A DNA stretch of 64,000 nt, from contig OZ252260.1 in assembly GCA_965249925.1 (NCBI GenBank), positions 6,076,001 to 6,140,000 of the forward strand, read 5' to 3'. Below are positions 24,994-34,411 of the stretch, one piece after another (the stretch's first letter is position 1; each line of letters opens with the position of its first letter). This DNA is from Hoeflea_A sp965249925 (GTDB taxonomy: Bacteria > Pseudomonadota > Alphaproteobacteria > Rhizobiales > Rhizobiaceae). The translations under genes and the position numbers were made by a program. Below the pieces are notes generated by a model. That model had not been told where the DNA came from, searched no databases, and saw only the letters and a list, made by a program, of their open reading frames with translations.

Positions 24994-25761
24994 ATGGGAT
25001 CGTCACCTGAGGCGCGATTGTTTGACGGAAAGGTCGCGTTGGTGACCGGTGGCACGTCCGGTATCGGGCGCGCGACGGCGCTTGCCTTCGGCCGGCAAGG
25101 GGCAGCCGTCGCCGTTGCCGGCCGGGATGCGGAAAAAGGCCGTGATGTTGTCGAGCTGTTGCGGAAGGAGGGCGCAGATGCTGAATTATTCAGCGCTGAT
25201 CTCTCAGAATCAGACGCGCCCGGAACATTGGTGCCGGCCGTTGTGGACCGGTTCGGTAAGCTTGACATTGCCTTCAACAACGCCGGCTTTCTGGAGGAGC
25301 GCGGGCTGCTGGCCGATCAGACCAACGAGGTCTACAAGGCGGTGTTCGACACAAATGTCCGCGCCGTCTTCCTGCTGATGCGAGCCGAGATTGAAGCCAT
25401 GCTGCCGGCAGGCGGTGTCATCATCAATGCGGCCTCGGTCAGCGGCACCCGGCAGCCGACTGCTGGTTTCGGACTCTACTCGGCGTCAAAGGCGGCCGTG
25501 ATTTCCCTAACTAAAACGACGGCTATGGAATATGCGGACAAAAACATTCGTATCAATACCGTGTCCCCTGGACGGGTTCTGACCCCGATGCTGGAGGCGA
25601 CCGGCATCGCCCAGCTGGACGCGGTGGCCACGTCGCTACCAGCAAAGCGGCTGGGTAGGCCGGAGGAAGTGGCCGCGGCGGTACTGTGGCTGGCATCCGA
25701 TGCGGCATCTTTTGTGTTCGGCCATAATCTGAATGTCGATGGCGGGTTCCTGTCGCAATAG
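24994..25761 (+). CDS. Short-chain dehydrogenase/reductase (SDR)
   Basis: A 255-residue classical SDR. The NAD(P)-binding TGGTSGIG sits at about 19-26, followed by the NNAG block, an INAASVSG strand with its serine, the catalytic YSASK (Tyr, Lys), and a C-terminal NVDGGFLSQ. Cytoplasmic oxidoreductase for an alcohol/ketone pair; cofactor and substrate not determined. ATG 24994 is supported by a G-rich site (GGGGG) upstream; the frame runs to 24958 in the repeated element. It probably belongs to the regulon of the AraC gene at 22992. Confidence 0.88.
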   Translation: MGSSPEARLFDGKVALVTGGTSGIGRATALAFGRQGAAVAVAGRDAEKGRDVVELLRKEGADAELFSADLSESDAPGTLVPAVVDRFGKLDIAFNNAGFLEERGLLADQTNEVYKAVFDTNVRAVFLLMRAEIEAMLPAGGVIINAASVSGTRQPTAGFGLYSASKAAVISLTKTTAMEYADKNIRINTVSPGRVLTPMLEATGIAQLDAVATSLPAKRLGRPEEVAAAVLWLASDAASFVFGHNLNVDGGFLSQ

Positions 25762-25959
25762 GACCGTTCGCATCACGGCCGTCCGGTTGTTCCCGAAAAA
25801 GCCAGCGCAATATCGGTTTATGTGGCAGGCTGGCCCAATAAACAGACAAATGTCGATGGGCCCTTAGTCCAGTCTGGGATCATGGCAAAGAACTTGTCCA
25901 GCAAGGTTCGCGGTGTCTTAAAAACGCTTTGACAAATACAGAATTGGTTTCTTCTACGC

Positions 25960-26170
25960 AGATACGTTTATGTTTGCGTGAACGTTCTCGCGTCAACCAG
26001 TGCGAAAACTCATCCGCAAGGTCTTCAATGCCAGCGAGAAGTTCGCTGGCAAATAAAGTGCGTGCAGACCAAATCGTGTTACGTCCCACCGGCGTCCACG
26101 CTGGCCTCAAAAAAGTGCAAATGGTCAATGATGCAATTGTCCTTCTACAGCGACAATTCGATCTTACACT
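25960..26170 (-). pseudogene. Degenerate copy of the small minus-strand gene at 34412
   Basis: On the minus strand, WSARTLFASELLAGIEDLADE matches WSAHTLFAGELLAGIEDLIDD of the 34412 gene. Upstream of it, CKIELSL followed by a stop matches CKTELSLLKYK in a different frame. The copy therefore has a frameshift and a nonsense codon. At DNA level the two are alignable over about 150 bases (shared TCTTCAATGCCAGC and AGAAGTTCGC). The product is unknown. Confidence 0.6.
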
Positions 26171-26180
26171 GTAACACTGT
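26164..26180 (+). promoter_or_regulatory. Overlapping TTACACTGT/TAACACTGT sites
   Basis: TTACACTGT (26164-26172) and TAACACTGT (26172-26180) lie 8 bases apart, and the inverse ACAGTGTTA is at 26247-26255. The same 9-mer recurs at 34169-34177 in the regulator/RTX gap. A shared operator is inferred from recurrence only; one more inverse copy lies at 62022-62030 in the integrated element. Confidence 0.35.
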
Positions 26181-26246
26181 ACCTCCCATCTTGAGCCGGA
26201 ATTCCAATCTAATCGAGTATTCAGAAGCATTTGGCACTGCGCAGTA

Positions 26247-26255
26247 ACAGTGTTA
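26247..26255 (-). promoter_or_regulatory. Inverse copy of the TAACACTGT site
   Basis: ACAGTGTTA, exact inverse complement of 26172-26180, 75 bases away and just upstream of the direct-repeat promoter. Confidence 0.35.
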
Positions 26256-26264
26256 AAGTAGAAA

Positions 26265-26300
26265 TAACGCTACGGTAACGCTACGTGCTTTTTGCATAAG
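26265..26300 (+). promoter_or_regulatory. Candidate SARP/BTAD-type promoter of the DyP-P450 gene
   Basis: TAACGCTACG occurs twice, at 26265-26274 and 26276-26285, with a period of 11 bases. A -10-like CATAAG follows at 26295-26300, 9 bases after the second copy. SARP (BTAD) activators are known to bind direct repeats with 11-bp period placed 8 bases ahead of the -10, in place of a -35. A BTAD regulator gene lies at 30346-34029. The gene start is 28 bases further on, behind GGAGGGG. Confidence 0.5.
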
Positions 26301-26328
26301 AATAGCTGGGTATTTGGAGGGGAAAATC

Positions 26329-29300
26329 ATGTCGAAAGAGATATTTAGCAGTCATATTGGCAGTTCAAGTGAACTAACCATTTTGGGGAAAATCATGCCG
26401 GGCTTTGTTCCGGGCCGATTTCCGATAACCTACGCGGCGCGCCTGCGCCTGCATCTTCGTCTCCTGGGAGCACTTCGCCGCAACGGTCTCGAAGGCCGGC
26501 GTGCCGGCATCTACACAGGCCCGATCGACGCCCTGCGAACTCTGCAATTTGTGCGATGGACACTTATCGACAATGATACGCGACTGCTGCTTGCTGTGAA
26601 TTTCGATCGACCGCTGGAGCCCTATGTGCGGCGCATCGTCGATATTGCCGGCCCTCTACTGGATACCATTTTGTGCAATTGCGAGGGTTTTCTCGGGCGT
26701 TCCAGCGATCAGGGATTCCACAAGTTCATCTCGTTCGCCATGGACAATCAGGCACCCGTGGAACTGTTTGCCGCTTCCGAGCCGGATGTGACCGCCGATG
26801 ATGCCGATTACTTCCTGCAGACGGATAAGTTGATCAGAGACTGGACCATTGGAAATCCGGATCTAGAAGCAAAACATGCGTCCCTGAAATTCAAAACGCC
26901 GGAAAAACGCTTGGAGGACAGTGCCAAAACAAACCCCGCAGCGCTGCTAGACCAGGGGCTGAACATTCTGCAGGCACTTTATGAGTATCAACAATATTAC
27001 CCAACATCAGACCACGAGGGTCGCGCTAGCCGAGACGATCTGCTCTACTATCGGCTCGCGCAGAGCCTGACTCCCGGATTCTGGAGACGGTTACTGGTTC
27101 TTGTCAGGAAGGTGTATCCGCATGATCCCCTGCCTGGTATCGACGAGTTTGACCTGGATGCCGCCGGGATTAACGCCATCAATGGCCACGTGGAGAACCT
27201 GATCGCGACAGGAACAACCGACGTTCAACTTGGTGCCATTCTGGGTCTTTTGAAAAGGTATCGCGAAGCGCGTAGTTGGTTCGCCACTCCTCCAGAGCCC
27301 AGGCAACTCAACCACCCGGCACAGCGGGGTCGCGGGACGATTCAATACGGACTCATCGACTCTCAGCCAACTCGACCGAATGTGGCCTGCCTGCTCCTCT
27401 TCAGGGTCGACGATGCTCAAAGCGGGCGGAGTTTTCTGCTGCAGATGAAATCTCGTCTGTGGCCTCAAACCCTGACCGGCGAGATCTGGAACCTCAGCAT
27501 TACCCACGAAGGATTGAAGGCGCTTCAGGTCGATGAGGAGGTGCGCCTGCGTTTCCCCATCGCTTTCCGTGAAGGCATGGCCGAACGCGCTGGCTTGCTG
27601 GGTGACATCGACGTGAACAACCCGCGGGAGTGGGTTTGGCCCAAGGAAAATTGGCACTTGAATGGCGATGTTCTGGAACGGGGCGCGGATCAGCCGATCA
27701 GGCCGGAGACCATCGATATAATTGTTCAGGTCGCGAAGGAGGTCGACGAAGCAACTCATTTATTTGACGAGCATCATCCGTTGTTTGAAACAGTCAGAAC
27801 ACTTGCCACGGACGCCGATGCCAATAGTGTGACCCTGCTGGCGGTCGAGCCACTGCAGCGCAAATATGTGGGGGGAGGCAAGCGCAGCGTGGGTCATATC
27901 GGATTTCTTGATGGGATCAGCCAGCCGGATTTCAATGGCGGTTCGGACTATAGCGTACCCAATTCCAAACGTGGCGGTGAGGAGGAGGACGATCGAACAC
28001 CCCTTGGAGACCTCTTGATCGGCCATGCAGCCAAGACTGATCTCAACAACAGCAAGGCATTTGCTCAACGCATTCAGGCGAGCAACATCAAACCATATGA
28101 TTCGTACAGCGGCTCGTCACTTGAAGACGGGACCTTCCAGGTGATCCGTAAACTCAGGATTGATACCGCGGCTTTTGCAAACATGGGGAACAGCCTGGCT
28201 GACAGGGAAGAACTGATTGGTCGCAAGAAGGATGGCACACCGCTGGATAGCGCGGCGACGGATCAGCAGAACTTCAATTATGCCAACGACATTGAGGGCA
28301 AACACACTCCTCTCCAGAGCCATATCCGACGGACCAACCCGCGAGAGGTGGACACCCCCCGTATCCTTCGGCGCGGATGGTCCTATGGCCCGTTTGATAA
28401 TGAGAACGAGACGTTTGCAGACGCCGATCGCGGAATGGTCTTCATCGCCTACAACGCCAACATCTCCGAACAGTTTGAAGTGATCCAGCGCTGGGTATCG
28501 GGCGGCAACAGCACCGGCATTGCTAGCTGGCATGGGGACCCTCTGCTGGCACCGATCAGGCCGGATGGCAGTCGTACATTTCGCTACCTCAAAGGCAGTC
28601 AAGTCGGGCAAGTCAAACCGCCTTCGATACCGCCGGCCACGCTGCAATGGGGACTGTACGCATTTACCCCCTCCGAACAGGGCCTCATGTCGCTGGCCCA
28701 AGGCGGAGACTTCGGTCAGATCGATAGCAAGGCCACGTCTTCATCTGTTCGCAGGATTGATGGTCTGGATGCAGAGGCATCACTCGAGGAATGGAAACTC
28801 GTTCTCGAGGATACGGATGAGGAGAACCGGAGCAGGCGGGAAGCGATCTGGCGGGAAATCCGCAAGAACGGTGGCGTGCTTGAGACTAAATACGGAGTGC
28901 TTGTCGGCAGCGCTTCTGGGGTGGATCAGGTATTGCGCAATAACGACAATGCGTTCTCGGTTCGCAACTACTGGGACCGCATGCGTAGTTCAGTCGGGAC
29001 GACCTATCTGGGTTTTGATGATCCACCGATCCACACTCAATCCACCAATCAGGCCGATATCGACCTCAATACCGAGTACCATGCATCCGTGGGTCCCAAC
29101 GACTACCGCCAGGCCAGAAATCTCATCAATCCTTTCTTTCAGCATAGCGAGGAGCGACTATTCGATGATGTCAAAAAGATTGCGCGCAATCTCGTAAATG
29201 AGATCCCAGTAGACAAACGATACCTTCCTGGCAGTTCCGGCCCGGTTTCGGACGGACGTCGTGTCACATCGGAACGGTTTATCTTCGATCTCATTGCGCG

Positions 29301-30066
29301 CCTGTGCGCACACTGGTTCGGCCTGCCCAACCAGAGCATCGACTTCGGTGGACCGGAAACGGAAAATCCGCACTGCCCAATCGATCTGATCCGCGGCTCA
29401 TTCTACGTATTCTGGCCGCACCCCACCCAGCATGTTGCGCAGTCGAGCAGAGTACGCAGCAAGGCGTTATTGGACGCGATGTTGGTGTTTGTGACGCAGG
29501 GTGGCGCTGGCCAGAACGGCACACTGTTGAAGCACCTGCAGTCCCAATCTCCCCGTCCAACGAATGAGTTTATTGCAACATCGGTTGTCGGAGCATGTTT
29601 TGGATTTGCCGGGCCCACCAGTGGCTCCTTCCGTGCGGTACTATATGACTGGATCAGAACGGGTAAACTGTGGCGGATGCAGCAACGGCTCCGCCGCTTG
29701 GGGGCTTATAATCATAGTCAGGTGCGGGTAATCATGGAACAGCCGGTTCTCGACAGCCTGGCCGTGCGTGTTGCGGCTGATTTGCTTCATCGGGTTACCG
29801 TGAAACAAACCAATCTTGGCGCCGTCTCCGTCGATCCCGGCAAACGCATTGTTATCAGCCTTCGCTCCGCGGCCGAAGATGATCCACAACGCAAACGCTA
29901 CTTCCTCTTCGGCGGCGACTACAGCTCAACGCAAGATGCTTTACAACCACTCCACAGTTGTCCCGGTCAACGCATGGCACTGTGCACGATTATGGGAGCG
30001 CTCGCGGCATTGATGTCATTCGATGAAATCCGCCCTGAAGGCCCGCTCAGCATCCGTGTGCAATAG
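26329..30066 (+). CDS. DyP-type peroxidase fused to a cytochrome P450-like domain
   Basis: A 1,245-residue multidomain haem enzyme. Residues 1-330 contain a region like that found N-terminally in some long DyP proteins (VRWTLIDNDTRLLLAVNFD, CNCEGF). Residues 335-850 are the DyP peroxidase: LSITHEGLKAL, the GFLDGISQP motif with distal Asp528, proximal haem ligand His665 (SHIRRTNPRE), RILRRGWSYGP with the distal arginine region, and GMVFIAYNANISEQFEVIQ. Residues 860-1245 read as a P450: VDQVLRNNDNAFSVRNYWDRM, an I-helix-like FIATSVVGACFGFAGPTSG, and a haem loop PLHSCPGQRMAL with Cys1211. The ExxR of helix K is not clear. No signal peptide, so cytoplasmic. ATG 26329 has GGAGGGG 6 bases upstream. 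A DyP could supply oxidised substrate or control peroxide for the P450 half; this is inference. Confidence 0.82.
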   Translation: MSKEIFSSHIGSSSELTILGKIMPGFVPGRFPITYAARLRLHLRLLGALRRNGLEGRRAGIYTGPIDALRTLQFVRWTLIDNDTRLLLAVNFDRPLEPYVRRIVDIAGPLLDTILCNCEGFLGRSSDQGFHKFISFAMDNQAPVELFAASEPDVTADDADYFLQTDKLIRDWTIGNPDLEAKHASLKFKTPEKRLEDSAKTNPAALLDQGLNILQALYEYQQYYPTSDHEGRASRDDLLYYRLAQSLTPGFWRRLLVLVRKVYPHDPLPGIDEFDLDAAGINAINGHVENLIATGTTDVQLGAILGLLKRYREARSWFATPPEPRQLNHPAQRGRGTIQYGLIDSQPTRPNVACLLLFRVDDAQSGRSFLLQMKSRLWPQTLTGEIWNLSITHEGLKALQVDEEVRLRFPIAFREGMAERAGLLGDIDVNNPREWVWPKENWHLNGDVLERGADQPIRPETIDIIVQVAKEVDEATHLFDEHHPLFETVRTLATDADANSVTLLAVEPLQRKYVGGGKRSVGHIGFLDGISQPDFNGGSDYSVPNSKRGGEEEDDRTPLGDLLIGHAAKTDLNNSKAFAQRIQASNIKPYDSYSGSSLEDGTFQVIRKLRIDTAAFANMGNSLADREELIGRKKDGTPLDSAATDQQNFNYANDIEGKHTPLQSHIRRTNPREVDTPRILRRGWSYGPFDNENETFADADRGMVFIAYNANISEQFEVIQRWVSGGNSTGIASWHGDPLLAPIRPDGSRTFRYLKGSQVGQVKPPSIPPATLQWGLYAFTPSEQGLMSLAQGGDFGQIDSKATSSSVRRIDGLDAEASLEEWKLVLEDTDEENRSRREAIWREIRKNGGVLETKYGVLVGSASGVDQVLRNNDNAFSVRNYWDRMRSSVGTTYLGFDDPPIHTQSTNQADIDLNTEYHASVGPNDYRQARNLINPFFQHSEERLFDDVKKIARNLVNEIPVDKRYLPGSSGPVSDGRRVTSERFIFDLIARLCAHWFGLPNQSIDFGGPETENPHCPIDLIRGSFYVFWPHPTQHVAQSSRVRSKALLDAMLVFVTQGGAGQNGTLLKHLQSQSPRPTNEFIATSVVGACFGFAGPTSGSFRAVLYDWIRTGKLWRMQQRLRRLGAYNHSQVRVIMEQPVLDSLAVRVAADLLHRVTVKQTNLGAVSVDPGKRIVISLRSAAEDDPQRKRYFLFGGDYSSTQDALQPLHSCPGQRMALCTIMGALAALMSFDEIRPEGPLSIRVQ

Positions 30067-30345
30067 AGCATCAATCTCGCGCCGTAGGCGCAGCCCATTC
30101 TACCGCCGGCGAGGTGCGAAACGCGTCGTAGCGTAAGCCACTTCACTTCACTTCACTTCAAGTGTTTCTCAACGATGTCCAGCGGCGTAACGGGCTATAT
30201 CCCGAAGGGATTTGGTACGATTTGCCCACAACCACTTGCTTCGGCGTTGAAAATGCGCCGTATGTCCTGCCTCCTCACGAAACGCAATTAACAAATCTGG
30301 TTAAACCGACACTGCAAGATTGATACTCAACAGGCCCCATAGCAG
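30067..30345. other. Convergent intergenic region with CACTT microsatellite
   Basis: No gene. GCGCC-GTA-GGCGC near 30077 could form a short hairpin after the DyP-P450 stop. Four tandem CACTT units lie at 30139-30158. Confidence 0.4.
30139..30158. repeat. CACTT x4 microsatellite
   Basis: Four perfect tandem copies of the pentamer CACTT in the convergent gap; non-coding. Confidence 0.8.
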
Positions 30346-33300
30346 TCATCGATTTACGGTCAGGCTCTGTGCCAGTTCGTTGGCGGCCTTGAGACGATGT
30401 GACAGTCCGAGGCGCTCGCCTATGGCCCGGACCATGGCAAGATGTTCTGCGGCATCGTCGCTTTTTCCTTCCGCGGTGCGCAGTCGAGCGGCCAACAGGT
30501 GATTGGCCGCTTTTTCATGGGGGGAGTTTCGACGCTCTGCAAATTCCTCCGCTAACCGAAGCTGCGCCGCTGCACTGTTCAATTGGCCCTGTGCGAGGTC
30601 GCACTGTGCGACCGCCCGGCACGCCATGCAGCCGCCGGCGATTTCACCTGACTCGGCACGTTGCATCGCCCCCTGCCAGGCCTCATGGGCATCTTCATGT
30701 CTGCCGGTCTCTGCAAACGCCTCCGCAAGCCATCCATATACGAAGGAGAGGTACAGCCCCATGCCCCGTTCCCGCATGAACGTGGCAGCGCGAAACAACA
30801 CATTTATGCCTTCATCCTCGCCATTGTGCCGCCAGTGCGCATAGCCCCAGATACAGCGCGACATTCCCATCAGATAAGGGGACGAAACCCTCTCGGAGCG
30901 CTCACGGGACCGGATTGCCTGATCAAGAGCATGCTTCCAGTTGCCTCGCCAGATGTGAATTGCAGCCGAAAAATTCAGAACGGAACTTTCAACTTCGTGT
31001 TCGTATCCCTCAACCTTTTGCAGAGCCTCGTCAAGCAACTGCTCAGCCTCGTCGAACTCGCCTCTGTCGGCAACAGTCATCGCCAGATTGGCGCGGGCAT
31101 AGACTGACGTCACCCGGACTCGTCCGTGCTTCATTGGCCGCCGTTCTTTGGCCGCGATCGCCGTTCGCATCGTCTCGCCGGCCTCTTCATAACGGGCTAG
31201 CGCCGCAAGGACGCACCCTTCTACGGCCTGGGCTTCCGCAATCATACGTCCGTCATGAAGAAGGCCCGCCACCCTTCCGGCTGCCCGCAGGCTCTCCAAA
31301 GCCTGCGCATGGTCTCCTAAGACGAAATGTAGATAGCCGACCCAATAGCGGGCCTGGCACGAGGCCTCCCTGTCGTCGATCTCGTTCGCCAGAGCCTCAG
31401 CACGCAACAACACGGAAAGATGATCCGGCGATGCGGCATAAATGCTTGGAATTGCCCAGCGTAACGCGACGGAAACCCAACGGTGCCGATCTGCCTTCTC
31501 CGTGCTGCCTGCGATCAGTTCCATGGCAGCGCCGAAATGCAGCATGGCGTGATCCAGGGCGGACGCGGCCAACGCCTTGTCGCCCGACATCCGCTCGTAG
31601 TGGAACGCTTGTTCCCGGTGGCCTCCCCCACCATAATGCCAGGCCAGCTTTTCGGCGATCGTGACGTCTTGGTCGGCGTCCAGACTGGACTGTAGATGGT
31701 CTGCATAGGCCAAGTGAAGCTCCCGCCTTCGCTCCAGGGGAATCATGCCGTAAGCAACCTCCCTGGTGATGCCATGCTTAAAGCGGGGCTTTTCGCCATG
31801 GTTCCAGGGCGCAAGGATATCCTCATCACACAAGCGTTGATACGTGGTCTCTGGCACGTCGCGTCGGATAACGGCTGACAATATCTCGGGCTCAATCCGG
31901 TCGCCATGCACGGCCGCTGCAAAAAGGATACTGATATCCTCAACCGGTAATCGCTCGATACGCGAGGCAATGAGCGATAGCATATTAGCCGGTAACGCTT
32001 CCAGCGTTCGATCGCTTCGACCGACCGCCCGCGGCCCGGTCAAGGCATGGCAGATCTCCTCCAAATAGAGCGGATTGCCCCCGGAACGCGAAAAGATTTG
32101 CTCTTTTGTCTGGCGTTCCAGAGGCCCATCCAAGTGAAGGGCCGCCTTGGCTTCGACCTCCCGCAACGTCATGTTCGGCAACATAATCTGGTGGGAGATC
32201 TCCACCAATGGATCCTGATACTGGGTGTCTCTCGACGTCAGCAAGATCAGCAGACAAGTTCCGCGCGGGGCCGCAGCAATTCGGCTGAGTGTCATACGGG
32301 TCGCATCATCAGCCCATTGCCAATCATCAAGCATCATGACGCTGGCCCGACCGGCGATCGAGTCCACCAGTCGTCTTGCCATCTCCGACGCAGGCGGCAA
32401 CTTGGCTCCGGAAGACAGGGTGCCGTTATCGGAGGAGCGCTCGGTGGAAGCGCTGCCGGTTCCGCAGTATGACGCGATCAGTGCACGAATCGGATCGAGA
32501 GGCGCACTTCTGTTGTAGCGATCACAAACCGCCCGGGCCGTTAGCACCCGGCGATCCTCCAGGCGCTGCAGGAATTCGTCGGCAAGCCGTGTTTTGCCGA
32601 TACCGGCCGGGCCCTGAATATTGACAACTCTCAAGCTGGAGGACTGCGAAACATCTGACCAGATCCGCTCAAGATTGGCGAGGAACGACTTCCGCCCGAC
32701 AAAATCATACCTGCCTTCAGATCGTATGACGGGATCGATATCTGCATTGCGACCGACAATGAGCACAATCGCCGGCTCATCATGGTTCACCGAGGTTAGA
32801 TAGTTGCCGCGCAAACGCCGGATTGTTCGTTCGGCGGCATATATTTTGCCCTGATGATTGCGATGCGACAGCGAGATGGCACGATCATTGGATGGGCCGA
32901 CGACCTTTGGAACGTCGTCTCCGGCGGTTTCCTCAACAAGGAGAACACCGGAATCCAACCCAATGCCGCCGCCCAGGCCCGGAAATCTGACAATTTCCTG
33001 ACGCAATGCAAGTGCAGACTCGACCGCGTTGCTTGCGTCCATCTCTCCGGCGAGCGGCATGCCGAACGCGGCGCGGAGTCCTTCTTCGCTGGCGCCCAGC
33101 ATGATGCCGCCGTTGCTTGATATGATCCGTCGCGCTTGAGCAATCATCGTTGCACGCGCCGCGGCAATCTCCTCCGGTTCTTGGGAGGCGTCTTCCTTGG
33201 TCGCGAGGGTGACCGCAAGAATCGTGAGGTATTTACGCCCGATCTTCGAGTGGGCAATGGCAGGACGATTCAGTTTGGCGCGTGCTTCACCGACAAAGGC

Positions 33301-34029
33301 CTGAAGGGCGGTCGATGGCTCCTCGCCCCACCCTTCGTCCAGTTCGTTCCAGAGAGCCGAGTAAACCTTCAGCATCTCGACCTGATCACCTCGTCCGGCG
33401 GCTTCCTCGATCAACAATCGGGCAGCGTTTTCATTGGACGGGTCCAGTTGATGCATCCAGGCGGCAGCACGCAGCCGCTCCTGCCTTGCGGCACGCTGAT
33501 CTTCCATGATGCCAAGCAAGGTCGTTTGAAGCCTTCGCCCCGCTTCACCGCGGACTACCTGGAGCCATTCATCATAGGCGGGATCGAGATCCTCGAAGCC
33601 ACGAAGTAGGCTGTCCGGATCGAACCGGGCGTTCGGAAGCTGACACGCGGACGTCAAAAAAAGCCCATCGGTATCGCATTGCAGTCTGTCGCGATTAAGA
33701 ACAACGGCGTTCGGACTTACCGTTATAAGTCCAGGATCAATATCAGCGAGGACGCCCTTCATCTGGTACAGACACTGGCGAAGCGCAGTGCGTGCGACGT
33801 TTTCCGAGCTCTCACTCCACAGAAGCGCCGTCAACTCACCCCTACTTGCTCTACCCCAGTGAGACAACGCAATGTATGCGATGAGGGCAGCACCTTTGAC
33901 AATGGGAAATCGCCGCTCAACGCCGTGTTGGTCAAAAACTCTGAAGCCTCCGAAAAAGAAGAACCTCACCAGATCAAAAGCCTTTGTATCGATCAGTCTT
34001 TTTGTCGGGTCGGTCGTGCCGAAGTGCAT
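30346..34029 (-). CDS. BTAD/AAA-ATPase/TPR transcriptional regulator
   Basis: A 1,227-residue regulator with four parts. First, an OmpR-like winged helix (about 20-95; IAYIALSHWGRASRGELTALLW). Second, a BTAD domain (about 100-245; DPAYDEWLQVVRGEAGRRLQ). Third, a region (about 265-370) like a degenerate class III cyclase homology domain. Fourth, an AAA/STAND-type ATPase with Walker A GPAGIGKTR near 472 and Walker B VMMLDDWQWAD near 565. Long TPR-like helical repeats follow to the end (ALDHAMLHFGAAMELI and so on). Such SARP-LAL-like regulators integrate a signal through the TPR and ATPase modules and activate promoters with direct repeats. It converges with the DyP-P450 gene and is divergent from the RTX gene; both have 11-bp-spaced direct repeats. 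No enzyme residues of an active cyclase are obvious. Confidence 0.85.
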   Translation of the reverse strand: MHFGTTDPTKRLIDTKAFDLVRFFFFGGFRVFDQHGVERRFPIVKGAALIAYIALSHWGRASRGELTALLWSESSENVARTALRQCLYQMKGVLADIDPGLITVSPNAVVLNRDRLQCDTDGLFLTSACQLPNARFDPDSLLRGFEDLDPAYDEWLQVVRGEAGRRLQTTLLGIMEDQRAARQERLRAAAWMHQLDPSNENAARLLIEEAAGRGDQVEMLKVYSALWNELDEGWGEEPSTALQAFVGEARAKLNRPAIAHSKIGRKYLTILAVTLATKEDASQEPEEIAAARATMIAQARRIISSNGGIMLGASEEGLRAAFGMPLAGEMDASNAVESALALRQEIVRFPGLGGGIGLDSGVLLVEETAGDDVPKVVGPSNDRAISLSHRNHQGKIYAAERTIRRLRGNYLTSVNHDEPAIVLIVGRNADIDPVIRSEGRYDFVGRKSFLANLERIWSDVSQSSSLRVVNIQGPAGIGKTRLADEFLQRLEDRRVLTARAVCDRYNRSAPLDPIRALIASYCGTGSASTERSSDNGTLSSGAKLPPASEMARRLVDSIAGRASVMMLDDWQWADDATRMTLSRIAAAPRGTCLLILLTSRDTQYQDPLVEISHQIMLPNMTLREVEAKAALHLDGPLERQTKEQIFSRSGGNPLYLEEICHALTGPRAVGRSDRTLEALPANMLSLIASRIERLPVEDISILFAAAVHGDRIEPEILSAVIRRDVPETTYQRLCDEDILAPWNHGEKPRFKHGITREVAYGMIPLERRRELHLAYADHLQSSLDADQDVTIAEKLAWHYGGGGHREQAFHYERMSGDKALAASALDHAMLHFGAAMELIAGSTEKADRHRWVSVALRWAIPSIYAASPDHLSVLLRAEALANEIDDREASCQARYWVGYLHFVLGDHAQALESLRAAGRVAGLLHDGRMIAEAQAVEGCVLAALARYEEAGETMRTAIAAKERRPMKHGRVRVTSVYARANLAMTVADRGEFDEAEQLLDEALQKVEGYEHEVESSVLNFSAAIHIWRGNWKHALDQAIRSRERSERVSSPYLMGMSRCIWGYAHWRHNGEDEGINVLFRAATFMRERGMGLYLSFVYGWLAEAFAETGRHEDAHEAWQGAMQRAESGEIAGGCMACRAVAQCDLAQGQLNSAAAQLRLAEEFAERRNSPHEKAANHLLAARLRTAEGKSDDAAEHLAMVRAIGERLGLSHRLKAANELAQSLTVNR

Positions 34030-34109
34030 GTATTGACAAAATCCGAACCGACAACCTCAGCGTTAGTCGATTGAGACAGTTTGATATTTTAGATCGAACT
34101 TGGCTTCTA

Positions 34110-34126
34110 TTGCAACTATGTTGCAA
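34110..34126. promoter_or_regulatory. Perfect palindrome TTGCAAC-TAT-GTTGCAA
   Basis: A 7-bp perfect inverted repeat with a 3-base centre, 81-97 bases ahead of the regulator start (34029). Position and symmetry suit an operator, perhaps autoregulatory; the binding protein is unknown. Confidence 0.45.
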
Positions 34127-34168
34127 TTACCAGACTAGGAAAGAAAGAACGCAGCTAGATGAATGAGT

Positions 34169-34177
34169 AACACTGTC
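34169..34177 (+). promoter_or_regulatory. TAACACTGT site
   Basis: Exact copy of the 9-mer at 26172-26180, 140 bases upstream of the regulator start. Confidence 0.3.
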
Positions 34178-34411
34178 ATCGGCTTCCAATACGCGTCTAG
34201 GGCTGCAGCTTAGCGCAGAGTAGATCGCGACCTGGTTAGTAGAGGGCACGCGGCTTATGAGACGTCATGGAGCGTATTGCGCCCTCCGTGTGCCGGCAAG
34301 CTGTCGAACAGGAAATGCGACAGCGTGGCTTCGGGTTGGCGTTTATTGAGGCGAACCTGGTTGACGCCCTTTCTCGACTGCTTGATCAACAAACGGGCAC
34401 TGAACAGGAGT

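Larger units (their letters stand above)
25762..26328. other. Intergenic region ahead of the DyP-P450 gene
   Basis: 567 bases without an intact gene. It holds the degenerate copy of a small minus-strand gene (25960-26170), several TAACACTGT sites and the direct-repeat promoter described separately. Confidence 0.5.
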
